The position numbers and the translations under genes are program-made. Source: Chloroflexota bacterium (lineage in GTDB: Bacteria > Chloroflexota > UBA6077 > CF-72). From it: a DNA stretch of 64,000 bases. Shown here in pieces: positions 43,840 to 52,016 of this stretch; the first letter of the stretch is position 1, and each line of letters opens with the position of its first letter. Location: the NCBI GenBank assembly GCA_019247515.1, contig JAFAOS010000529.1, forward strand, positions 1 through 64,000. Reading direction: 5' to 3'. The notes beneath the pieces are model-generated. The model had not been told where the DNA came from. It worked only from the letters and a program-made list of their open reading frames with translations, and did no database searches.

Positions 43840-45663
43840 ATGCAGACAAACGTCAAGCTAGAACAACCGCAAGCCGGGACAAGAGGGGTGCCCGGACTTT
43901 GGGGCCGCTTCGCATTACGGGTGATCCTGCCTCTGGCGCTGGCGGCCATCGGGCTGGCCGCGCTGAGCGGCACCGCGCTGGCCCAGGCAACCTCGACGCC
44001 GACGCCACCCGCCGCAACGGCGACGCCACCGCCCACCTCGACAGCGGTGGTCGTCACGGCGACGCCGACGGCCACGCCGGCCGTCGTCACCGCGACACCC
44101 ACCTCGACGCCATCGGGTCCGACGCCCACGCCGGTGCCAGGCCTCACGCTGAGCACGCAGCAGGGACCGGCCGGCACATCGGTCGGGGCGACGGGCACGA
44201 ACTTTGCGCCGAACGACACGGTCCAGTTGCTGTTCAACGGCACGCAGGTCGATTCACAGCAGTCCGATTCGAGCGGTCTGGTCAATTTCCAGTTCTCCGT
44301 GCCGAACCTGGGCAACGGGCAGTATCCGGTGCTGGCCACGGGTAAGACCCGCGGCTCGGCCAGCGTGACGTTCACGATTTCTGGCACGTCGCTGGCGCTT
44401 TCGTCCCAGCAGGGACCGCCAGGCACGTCGCTGACGGCGACGGGCGCCGGCTTCCAGGCTGGCGAGACCGTGCTCGTCTTCTTCAATGGAGCGCAGGTTG
44501 CCTCGGCGGTGGCGGACACCACGGGTGGCCTCAAGGCGACCTTCACCATCCCGACACTCGGCAACGGCAGCTACCAGGTGGATGCCAAAGGTCAGAGCAG
44601 CGGCGACACCGCGTCCGCGCCGTTCACGGTGGGCGCGGTGACGGTGGCGCTCTCGACGAACTCGGGCGGCGTCGGAAGCTCGCTGACGGTCAATGGCTCT
44701 GGCTTCAATCCGGGTGACGCCATTCGTCTGGTCTTCGCTGGCTCGCTGGTGAATACGATGAACGCCGACACGAACGGCAACGTCACGTTCAACTTCGCGA
44801 TCCCCCAGGTGGCGGCCGGGACGTACCTGGTGGTGCTCACCGGTACCAACGGTGCAACGGCGAGCGCCTCCTTCAGCGTGACCGGGCCGTCCGGCACGCC
44901 CACGCCGGCAGTCACGCCAACCGCGGGGCCGACGCAGACGGCGCCGCCGATCACGCACGACGATCGCTACTTCGCGCAGACCGGCTACCGCATTGACAAC
45001 GACCAGATTTACAACTTCTTCCAGACGTATGGCCAGGTGCAGACGTTCGGATTCCCGACCTCGCGCACCTTCAACTTCCTGGGCTGTCCGGTGCAGTTCT
45101 TCCAGCGCCAGGTCATCCAGAACTGTCCCGGGGCGGGCGCGGCGCTGATCAATATCCTGGACCCCGACATCTTCCCGTACACCAGGGTCAACGGCAGCAC
45201 CTTCCCTGCCCCTGACGAGACGATGAAGGCCAACACGCCGCCGGTCAGCGACCCGAACTACTCGACCAACATCATCAGCTTCATCAACTCCAATGTCCCC
45301 AACACTTTCTCGGGGCAGCCGGTCAACTTCCTCAACTACTTCAACAACCAGGGCGCTCTGACCATCTGGGGCGCACCGATCTCACAACCGGCGCCGGACC
45401 CGAGCAACAGCAATTTCATCTACCAGCGCTTCCAGCGCGGGATCATGCACTACATCCAGGGCACCGGGACCGAGAGCATCCTGGTGGCCGACTACCTCAA
45501 ATCGTTGATCCTCGATCAGAACGTGCCGCTGGACCTGCGAGCCCAGGCGGTGGCGATGAACAGTCCATTCCTGAAGTCCTACTGCCCGGGCCAGCCCTTG
45601 TGGCTGTGCCAGCCGAATCAGGTCTCGGGGACGGACTACACCTTCGCCTTCGTCCCGGGCTGA
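43840..45663 (+). CDS. Secreted surface protein: TIG-like repeats plus FGxP aromatic domain
   Basis: About 607 aa from ATG 43840 (GGGGTGGAGCT just upstream). The signal segment 'VILPLALAAIGLAALSGTAL' ends near AQATS. A Thr/Pro-rich linker (residues about 50-100) is followed by three Ig/TIG-like repeats starting 'TLSTQQGPAGTSVGATGTNF', 'ALSSQQGPPGTSLTATGAGF' and 'ALSTNSGGVGSSLTVNGSGF', a second linker, and a C-terminal domain with 'YNFFQTYGQVQTFGFPTSRT', 'GCPVQFFQRQVIQNC' and a related second half ('IWGAPISQ', 'NFIYQRFQRGIMHYI'). That domain resembles the FGxP/QFFQR repeats of Chloroflexota exported proteins (from memory, not searched). Probably a cell-surface adhesin or wall-anchored protein. 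Confidence 0.82.
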   Translation: MQTNVKLEQPQAGTRGVPGLWGRFALRVILPLALAAIGLAALSGTALAQATSTPTPPAATATPPPTSTAVVVTATPTATPAVVTATPTSTPSGPTPTPVPGLTLSTQQGPAGTSVGATGTNFAPNDTVQLLFNGTQVDSQQSDSSGLVNFQFSVPNLGNGQYPVLATGKTRGSASVTFTISGTSLALSSQQGPPGTSLTATGAGFQAGETVLVFFNGAQVASAVADTTGGLKATFTIPTLGNGSYQVDAKGQSSGDTASAPFTVGAVTVALSTNSGGVGSSLTVNGSGFNPGDAIRLVFAGSLVNTMNADTNGNVTFNFAIPQVAAGTYLVVLTGTNGATASASFSVTGPSGTPTPAVTPTAGPTQTAPPITHDDRYFAQTGYRIDNDQIYNFFQTYGQVQTFGFPTSRTFNFLGCPVQFFQRQVIQNCPGAGAALINILDPDIFPYTRVNGSTFPAPDETMKANTPPVSDPNYSTNIISFINSNVPNTFSGQPVNFLNYFNNQGALTIWGAPISQPAPDPSNSNFIYQRFQRGIMHYIQGTGTESILVADYLKSLILDQNVPLDLRAQAVAMNSPFLKSYCPGQPLWLCQPNQVSGTDYTFAFVPG

Positions 45664-45707
45664 ACTACATCAAGGTGAGGGAAATGTACGCGCGGTATGA
45701 CGCGTAC

Positions 45708-45749
45708 CCCTCACCCGCGCTTCGCGCGACCTCTCCCAGCGGGAGAGGT
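45708..45749. terminator. Family C repeat at a convergent junction
   Basis: CCCTCACCCGCGCTTCGCGC is followed by the perfect hairpin CCTCTCCC-AGC-GGGAGAGG (45730-45748). It lies 45 bp after the surface-protein stop and 30 bp from the stop of the convergent NHL gene. Confidence 0.65.
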
Positions 45750-45778
45750 GATCGGCGGCGGCTCCCGCTGATTACAAC

Positions 45779-46768
45779 TCAGAAGTCGTCGTATGCGACG
45801 CGGTTGTAGACCTGCAGCCGGTGGCGGCAGCTGTCCACCACGAACAGGTGGTTCGCCCCGTCGAGTGTGACGCCCGTTGGACCCCAGAAATACTTCTCGG
45901 GCTCCAGACTCGCCACCGCACGGCCGCGGAGGATGTCTTCACTGGCTGAGATGTACTCCGCGCCCCACTTCGACAGGTCCGCGTCGCCCACCAGCGTCGT
46001 CAGCGGATAGCCATCCGGCTCGAAGACGCTCACCCGCTCGTTGCCCCAGTCGGCGACGTACACGTTGCCCGTGTAATCCACGGCTACATCGGCCGGTCGC
46101 CTGAGCTGGCCGACTTCGCTGCCCGAGGACCCGAACGTGCTCAGATACTTGCCGTCCGGGCTGAACTTCTGGACCCGGTCATTGCGCCAGTCGGCGACGT
46201 AGACCGCACCTTCGGCGTCCACGCCAACGCCCCACGGCATGTTGAGCTCGCCGTCGCCGGCGCCAGGCGCGCCCCACTTTGCGAGCAGCTTGCCTTCCGG
46301 GGAAAACCGCAGAATGCGATTGTTCAGCGTATCGGCAACGAGCACGTTGTCGTTGGAGTCAACGGCCAGGCCAGCCGGCCGGTTCATGTGCGCGTCGTCG
46401 GCGCCCAGGCCGCCCCACTTGCGCACGAACTTGTGGTCCGCGTCCCACACCTGCACGTCGTGACGGTGCTCATCGGCGAGATAGGTATTCCCCCGGCTGT
46501 CGACGTCGATGGCGGTGGGCCAGACAAATTCGCCGTCACCCATGCCGTACTTGCCGAACTCGCCAAGGTAGTCACCGGCCACGTTGCAGATGGTGATGCG
46601 CACCGCGCCCTGCAGAGCTTGCGTGGAGTTGGAGCGATTGGCGACGTAGACCGTTCCGTCGCTGGTGACCGCGGCGTTCATCGGATTGCTGAAGCCACGT
46701 CCGGTGAGCGCCAGCAAGCCGATCGTGTGCGAGTACTCGAGTGGTGGTGGCGGAACAACAACCATCAT
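45779..46768 (-). CDS. NHL-repeat beta-propeller protein
   Basis: A 329-aa protein made of about six NHL blades: 'GNTYLADEHRHDVQVWD', 'DNVLVADTLNNRILRFSPEG', 'GAVYVADWRNDRVQKFSPDG', 'GNVYVADWGNERVSVFEPDG', each joined by 'G-GDGEL--P-GVAVD'-type turns. No signal peptide. NHL propellers bind proteins or RNA or act as lyases. The start has GGGAGGT upstream. It is the last gene of the DUF1800-DUF1501-NHL operon (22 bp after DUF1501), so it may form a complex with them. Confidence 0.9.
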   Translation of the reverse strand: MMVVVPPPPLEYSHTIGLLALTGRGFSNPMNAAVTSDGTVYVANRSNSTQALQGAVRITICNVAGDYLGEFGKYGMGDGEFVWPTAIDVDSRGNTYLADEHRHDVQVWDADHKFVRKWGGLGADDAHMNRPAGLAVDSNDNVLVADTLNNRILRFSPEGKLLAKWGAPGAGDGELNMPWGVGVDAEGAVYVADWRNDRVQKFSPDGKYLSTFGSSGSEVGQLRRPADVAVDYTGNVYVADWGNERVSVFEPDGYPLTTLVGDADLSKWGAEYISASEDILRGRAVASLEPEKYFWGPTGVTLDGANHLFVVDSCRHRLQVYNRVAYDDF

Positions 46769-46790
46769 GGCGACTTACCTCCCTCCGCGG

Positions 46791-47963
46791 CTAAACGATC
46801 GCGAACTCCTCGAACTTGCCGTTCACGATCGGCTCCGACTCGATGTGCATCCACTGATCCAGGATGGTGGCGTACGCCGATCGGAAGTCCACGTTGTATT
46901 TCAGGTTGCCGAGCGTCAATTCATCGGCTTTCAGCGACGGATACTCACCGTACATGCCGCCCTTGACGTGGTCACCCAGGATGAACGCGACGCCGCCCGC
47001 GCCATGGTCGGTGCCGGCGCCGTTGTCCTTCACCCGCCGGCCGAACTCCGACCAGATCAGCAGCATCACGTCGTCCGCGGCGTCCTGCGCGCGCAGGTCG
47101 TCGAAGAACGCCGCGACGCCCTCAGAGACGTCCTGCCAGAGCTTGGCATGTGCTGGCAGCTGGGTCGCGTGGGTGTCGAATCCGAACAGCGAGGTATAGA
47201 AGACGCGGGTGCCGAGATCGGCCAGCTTTACCTGCGCGATGCCTTTGAGATTCTGCGCAATCGAGCTGTTGGGGTACTGCACGCTGGACTGGTACTTGCC
47301 GAGCGCCGTCCGCAGGATGTCCGCGCCCTTCTGCGCGTCCAGTCCGGTCTGCCCCATGTAGCGCAGCACCTCGTCTCCAGGTCCGGCGGCGTCCGGGGGT
47401 CTGGCTGACTGGCCCTGGTCGTTCCAGCCATCGTCGTACAGACACGAGAACACTTCGAGGGCCGATTGGCGCTGCGGCACGCTGGACAGACTGGTCAGCA
47501 GTCCATACGTGTCGAGCTGCGCGACGGAAGCCACCGGCACTCCAGACAGCGACAGCGCCCTTGGCAAGCCGCGGCCGAAGTTCACCGCGGTCAGCACGTT
47601 TTCCGCCTTGGGGTCGATCTCTTTGACGGCCTTGCCGAGCCAGCCGTCGGTAGCGATCTTGTCGGGCTCGCACGTGTACCAGATGTCCATCGAGCGGAAG
47701 TGCGAGTAGTTGGGGTTCGGATAGCCAACGCCCTGGATGATGGCCATGTTGCCCGCGTCCCAGAAGGGTTTGATGGCCTGCATCGAGGGATGGAATCCGA
47801 AGCGATTGTCGATGGGCAGCACGTCATCCTGGGCGATGCGCACCGTCTTGCGGAGGTCGTAGTACAGACCTTCGCCGTAGGGGACGATGGTGTTGAGCGG
47901 ATCGTTGCCGCCGGTGAGCTGCAGGACAACGAGTGTGGGTGGTTGTTTGGAGTTGTCAGACAT
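46791..47963 (-). CDS. DUF1501 family protein
   Basis: A 390-aa protein. The family's opening 'LVVLQLTGGNDPLNTIVPYG' and 'GNMAIIQGVGYPNPNYSHFR' (GxxYPxPxxSH) and the closing 'MLLIWSEFGRRVKDNGAGTD' with 'HGAGGVAFILGDHVKGGMYG' are clear. The fold is alkaline-phosphatase/sulfatase-like, with His and Asp metal ligands. Most members carry a Tat signal; this one starts directly at MSDNSKQPPTLV and has none. DUF1501 and DUF1800 genes are found together in many genomes. Confidence 0.92.
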   Translation of the reverse strand: MSDNSKQPPTLVVLQLTGGNDPLNTIVPYGEGLYYDLRKTVRIAQDDVLPIDNRFGFHPSMQAIKPFWDAGNMAIIQGVGYPNPNYSHFRSMDIWYTCEPDKIATDGWLGKAVKEIDPKAENVLTAVNFGRGLPRALSLSGVPVASVAQLDTYGLLTSLSSVPQRQSALEVFSCLYDDGWNDQGQSARPPDAAGPGDEVLRYMGQTGLDAQKGADILRTALGKYQSSVQYPNSSIAQNLKGIAQVKLADLGTRVFYTSLFGFDTHATQLPAHAKLWQDVSEGVAAFFDDLRAQDAADDVMLLIWSEFGRRVKDNGAGTDHGAGGVAFILGDHVKGGMYGEYPSLKADELTLGNLKYNVDFRSAYATILDQWMHIESEPIVNGKFEEFAIV

Positions 47964-48026
47964 ATTCAGAGCGTTCTCCTCTGGAGCGCTACGCGATCTC
48001 GCGTCGGGTGGCCACTGAAAAGCGAA

Positions 48027-49427
48027 CTACACCAGTTGAAACTCGCGAGTGGCGACGATCATCGACAGCATGGCGCCGACGCGCTCCTCGGCGGCGCGAT
48101 CGCCAGGCGTGAGCGTGAGATTGCCGTCCTTCCTGGCGAAATCCACCAGCGCCGCGCGCGTCTGGTCGCCAAGCTGGAGTGGTCCCATCAGATCGGCACA
48201 GGCATCCACCAGCTGCTCTGGAGTGAGCGTGCCCATGTCCCGCAGCCGGCCGACGAGCTTCTGAACCCCGGGTTTGTCGACGTTCCCGACCTGGGCGGCG
48301 GCGAAGTTGATGCGCTCCACCAGGATGCCCGTGTCGATCCACTCCTTACCGACGTGCCAGCCTTCGACACTCGGCGGGTTCATCAGGTCCTGGCCCATGT
48401 ACCGACATTCGAGCGCGATGTCGCGGATGCCGTGCTTCGGATACGTGAAGTCCTCCACCAGCCGCATGATGCCTACGACGTGCTCGGCTGGACTCTTGAC
48501 CTTCGCGTAATACGCGTTCTCCGAGCGGAAAGCATCGGACAGGAACAGCCAGCGCAGCATGGAGCGAATGTCGTAGTTGGAGTCGCGCGAGACCTGCGCG
48601 AGCTGGTCGATGGTGTCCTCGTCGGGCGTATCCGACACGAAGAACTTGTACAGGCGCATGGCCACGAACTGCGCGGTGGCCGGTTGGCGGACGATGATGT
48701 CGATGATGTCCGTGCCGTCGAAGGCGCCTTTTTCTCCGAGGAACTCCTTGTCGCTGTAATCGTGCAGGTCCGGCCGGAACTCGAACTCCCAGTCGAAGCG
48801 ACCGTACGGCTGCGCGGCGGGGATGGTCGGCTTGAGCGTCCAGCCGGTAAAGGCGCGTGCGCAATTCTTGACGTCGTCTTCGCTGTAGTTGCCGATCCCC
48901 ATCGAGAACAGCTCCAACAGCTCACGGCCGTAGTTTTCGTTGTGAACGCGCTTGGTGTTGGTGTGATTGTCCAGCCAGAAGATCATGGCGGGATCGCGCG
49001 AGATTTCGACCAGGAGTGACCGAAAGTCACTGAGTCCGAAAGTGCGCAACATCGCCACCTGGTTGGTCATCACCTTGGCGTGGTTCAGCTTGGCGAAGCC
49101 GGTGGCAAACAAGTGATGCCAGAACAGCGCCATCTTCTCCTCGAGCGGTCGCTGGGTGTTGATCATCCGATACACCCACAGCGACTGGGCGGGATCGATC
49201 TGACGCGCCTCCTTCATGTCCGGCCAGTAGCGGTAGATGAGATCCTCCTCGAGGGGCGGGGCCTGCTCGGGATGCAGCAGCTCCTCGACGCTCGCCTCGT
49301 AGCCGCGGGCGAGCGCGGCCTCGAGTTGATCGCGAGTCGCGCCGAAGCCGGCACGACGGTACAGGTGGGCCATCAGCTCGATCCCGGTGAGCTGCCTGGC
49401 TTCAGGTGGGCGGACCGCAACGACCAT
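48027..49427 (-). CDS. DUF1800 family protein
   Basis: About 466 aa from ATG 49427, with GGGAGGT 6 nt upstream; two ORF-track residues before it are dropped. Typical segments: 'HLYRRAGFGATRDQLEAALA', 'MALFWHHLFATGFAKLNHAK', 'NENYGRELLELFSMGIGNYS' and 'ARAFTGWTLKPTIPAAQPYG'. Family function is unknown; it is usually encoded beside DUF1501. No signal peptide is visible here, matching the signal-less DUF1501 partner. First gene of the three-gene operon. Confidence 0.92.
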   Translation of the reverse strand: MVVAVRPPEARQLTGIELMAHLYRRAGFGATRDQLEAALARGYEASVEELLHPEQAPPLEEDLIYRYWPDMKEARQIDPAQSLWVYRMINTQRPLEEKMALFWHHLFATGFAKLNHAKVMTNQVAMLRTFGLSDFRSLLVEISRDPAMIFWLDNHTNTKRVHNENYGRELLELFSMGIGNYSEDDVKNCARAFTGWTLKPTIPAAQPYGRFDWEFEFRPDLHDYSDKEFLGEKGAFDGTDIIDIIVRQPATAQFVAMRLYKFFVSDTPDEDTIDQLAQVSRDSNYDIRSMLRWLFLSDAFRSENAYYAKVKSPAEHVVGIMRLVEDFTYPKHGIRDIALECRYMGQDLMNPPSVEGWHVGKEWIDTGILVERINFAAAQVGNVDKPGVQKLVGRLRDMGTLTPEQLVDACADLMGPLQLGDQTRAALVDFARKDGNLTLTPGDRAAEERVGAMLSMIVATREFQLV

Positions 49428-49624
49428 GAGCACACCTCCCTACGATGTGGGCGACCACGGTGTCCACCGCTCAGGTTGCCACTGCCCGTGTCCGAGGGCA
49501 AGGTTTTGGACGCCAGGATTTCAACGGAAATGAGTCGGCATCGAAACGTGTGCGCGACCTGGCGGTGACTACGCTAGGTGATCATCAGACGTGGTCACTG
49601 ACAACGACGTCAGGAAGCTGGTCC

Positions 49625-49843
49625 ATGACCTTGCCAATCGTTGGCGCGCACAACGCGGTGCCGCCCTATCCATACGCACAGATTCGTCTGCCGACACCCA
49701 GCTCGGCCGTCTGCGGCTGCGGCGCCGTGTACGACCGGGGCAACGTGGTCGTGCCGGCGGAATTTCTTGGCCTGTGCGGCCGCTGCGCCTTCGACCGCGG
49801 GCTGCGGCCCGGCGACTGCACACGGCCGGCGTTCGAGACGTGA
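49625..49843 (+). CDS. Cysteine-rich mini-protein (72 aa), unknown function
   Basis: ATG 49625 has AGGAAG 7-8 nt upstream. The protein contains CGC (about residue 30), 'FLGLCGRCAFDRG' and a final Cys, which together could bind one zinc ion. Third-position GC is very high from about residue 30 on, so that part is truly coding. The first 30 residues have weaker codon bias, and another frame just upstream (GTG 49591, 'VTDNDVRKLVHDLANRWRAQ') looks protein-like, so a frameshift or short overlapping start is possible. No homologue recognised. Confidence 0.55.
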   Translation: MTLPIVGAHNAVPPYPYAQIRLPTPSSAVCGCGAVYDRGNVVVPAEFLGLCGRCAFDRGLRPGDCTRPAFET

Positions 49844-49849
49844 GCTCTG

Positions 49850-50000
49850 GCCGTGTCGATGAGTAGGGGGGACCCCTACAACCCCGACGGGGAGGGGCTA
49901 CGGACGACGTCCACGTGACACCCGAGGAGTCGCAGGATCGCTGACGTTGGCTGTGTCGATGAGTAGGGGAGACCCTACAACCCCCATGGGGACTGCGCCA
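49850..50000 (+). repeat. Family B repeats, two copies
   Basis: GTAGGGGGGACCCCTAC at 49863-49879 and GTAGGGGAGACCCTAC at 49963-49978, each with the GTGTCGATGA leader. They fill the gap between the mini-protein and the MBL-rhodanese gene; the remaining sequence to 50127 shows no gene. Confidence 0.82.
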
Positions 50001-50127
50001 CTGTTCGGGCTCGACCCTACAAGCTGATGCGTCTCCGCAAAACGCCGGTTCAAAGTTTGCCGCCGGCGGCGTCGGCGAGCGATCATCGCCGTCCTGAACA
50101 TGCTGATGGGCTGAGGTGGGCACCAGG

Positions 50128-51189
50128 ATGTACTTCAAGCAATTCCTTCACGACGAGACAGGCTGCGCCTCCTACTTCGTGGCCTCGCGGCAGTCACGCG
50201 AGGCGGCGGTCATCGATCCGCAGCGCCACATCCAGGCCTACCTGGACCTGGCCCAGGAGCGCGAGTACCGCATCGTGCAGGTCATCGATACCCATCTCCA
50301 CGCCGACCACCTCTCGGGCAACCGCGCCCTCGCGGCCGCGACCGGCGCAGTGCTCATGCTGCACGAGCTTGCCGACGTGGACTTCCCGTTTCAGCCTTTG
50401 CGCGACGGTCAGGAAGTTCGCCTGGGGCAGATCGTCATGCGCGTGGTGCACACGCCCGGCCATCGGCCGGAGTCGATCTCACTGGTGCTGACCAATCCCA
50501 TTCGCAGTCCCGCGCCGTCGATGGTCCTGAGCGGCGACACACTGTTCGTCGGCGACGTGGGTCGGCCTGACTTCGGTGGCGACGAAGGAGCGCTGGCGCA
50601 ATACGCCAGCGTGCAGCGGCTCCTCCGACTCGAGGATTACGTCGAAGTCTTTCCGGCCCATTTCGAAGGCTCGTGCGGCAAGGGCATGTGCGGCCGGCCC
50701 AGCACGACCATTGGTTTCGAGCGGCGCTTCAATCCCGTGCTGCAGTTGTCGCGCACTGACTTCCTGGCGAGCACCGGTGAGGTGCCGCCACGCCCGCTTA
50801 ACATGGCCGCCATCCTTGCGACGAACCAGGGGCGGGGTGACTACGGCTGGGTTGGCGAAGGAATGGCGTCAAGCAGCGAAGTCCCGTCGGTGTCGCCTAC
50901 CGCCGCGCCGGCGTGGATCGCCGAGCACCATGCGCTGGTGGTGGACGTGCGTGAGCCCGACGAGTTTGCCGCGGGGCACGTGCCCGACGCGGTCTCGATC
51001 CCTCAGGCCGAACTGGCCCTGAAGCTGGACCGCGTGCCGCGGGATCGCGACGTGCTGGTGGCGTGTCGGAGCGGGAGCCGGTCGCTGGGCGCGGCGCGGT
51101 TCCTGAAAGGCGTCGGTTATGACAGAGTGGCAAACCTCGAGCGCGGGACGCTGGGCTGGGTTGACGCCGGCAACCCCGTGGATGTCTGA
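50128..51189 (+). CDS. Persulfide dioxygenase-rhodanese fusion (MBL fold)
   Basis: A 353-aa protein from ATG 50128 (GAGGTGG about 9 nt upstream). The N-terminal 230 residues are an ETHE1-like metallo-beta-lactamase domain: 'VIDTHLHADHLSGNRALAA', 'VVHTPGHRPESI', 'MVLSGDTLFVGDVGRPDFGG' and 'VEVFPAHFEGSCGKGMCGRP'. The C-terminal 90 residues are a rhodanese with active-site Cys in 'VLVACRSGSRSLGAARFL'. The fusion oxidises glutathione or other low-molecular persulfides to sulfite and passes sulfane sulfur, detoxifying sulfide. The 3' end overlaps the convergent permease gene by 73 bp. Confidence 0.9.
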   Translation: MYFKQFLHDETGCASYFVASRQSREAAVIDPQRHIQAYLDLAQEREYRIVQVIDTHLHADHLSGNRALAAATGAVLMLHELADVDFPFQPLRDGQEVRLGQIVMRVVHTPGHRPESISLVLTNPIRSPAPSMVLSGDTLFVGDVGRPDFGGDEGALAQYASVQRLLRLEDYVEVFPAHFEGSCGKGMCGRPSTTIGFERRFNPVLQLSRTDFLASTGEVPPRPLNMAAILATNQGRGDYGWVGEGMASSSEVPSVSPTAAPAWIAEHHALVVDVREPDEFAAGHVPDAVSIPQAELALKLDRVPRDRDVLVACRSGSRSLGAARFLKGVGYDRVANLERGTLGWVDAGNPVDV

Positions 51190-52016
51190 CGCGCGTGGGT
51201 GACGGAGCGCGGATCGAGCGCGTCGCGCACCGCGTCGCCGACAAAATTCAGCCCCAGCACGGTTACGAATAGCGCCGCGCCAGGGCCAAAGACGATCCAC
51301 GGCGCCTGCTGCAGGTATCCGCGGCCGGTGTTGATCATGCTGCCCCAGGACGGCTCCGGCGGCTGTATGCCGAGCCCCAGGAACGACAGGGACGCCTCGG
51401 CCAGAATCGCGAAGCCGACACTCAGCGACGCCTGGACCACGATCGGCGTCGAGGAGTTCGGCAAGATATGGCGCAGCAGAATCCGCCAGTCCGCGCCGCC
51501 CAGCACCCGCGCGGCGTGGACGTAGTCGCGCGTGCGGACGGTCAGCACCTGACCGCGCATCAGGCGGGCAAACGTGGGCGTGTAGACCACGCCGAGGGCG
51601 ATCAACACGCCTCCCAGTCCGGCGCCAAGCACCGCGCCGAGCGCCAGGGCCAGCACCAGCGCCGGAAATGACAGCACCGCGTCGATCAGGCGCATCAGGA
51701 CGCCGTCCACGCGACCGCCCCAGTAGCCGGCCGCCAGTCCGATCGCGCAGCCAGCGACGACCGCCAGGGCTACCGACACGAGGCCGGCGATCAGCGACAC
51801 GCGCGTGCCCCAGACCACGCGCGAGAGGACGTCTCGACCGTCGTTATCGGTCCCGAGCAGATGCAGCGTGCTCGGCGGCGCCAGCAGGTTATTGAGGTCC
51901 TGCTTGAGCGGGTCGTACGGCGCCAGCAGTGGTGCGAAGAGCGCCATGAGGACCACCGCCAGCAGCACGATTGCGCCAAAAGCGGCGCCTCTGGCGGTGA
52001 GCGCGCGGCGGAGCAT
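51117..52016 (-). CDS. Oligopeptide-type ABC transporter permease (DppC-like), operon 1
   Basis: A 299-aa protein with about six membrane helices and the permease EAA-like loop 'RTRDYVHAARVLGGADWRIL' with 'LRHILPNSSTPIVVQ', as in DppC/OppC. 'LLGTDNDGRDVLSRVVWGTR' is the family's periplasmic signature. The ATG follows the TAG of the DppB-like gene directly. The family normally ends near 'DALDPR'; here 28 more residues (SVTHARQTSTGL...) run antisense into the rhodanese-domain gene. Confidence 0.93.
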   Translation of the reverse strand: MLRRALTARGAAFGAIVLLAVVLMALFAPLLAPYDPLKQDLNNLLAPPSTLHLLGTDNDGRDVLSRVVWGTRVSLIAGLVSVALAVVAGCAIGLAAGYWGGRVDGVLMRLIDAVLSFPALVLALALGAVLGAGLGGVLIALGVVYTPTFARLMRGQVLTVRTRDYVHAARVLGGADWRILLRHILPNSSTPIVVQASLSVGFAILAEASLSFLGLGIQPPEPSWGSMINTGRGYLQQAPWIVFGPGAALFVTVLGLNFVGDAVRDALDPRSVTHARQTSTGLPASTQPSVPRSRFATLS

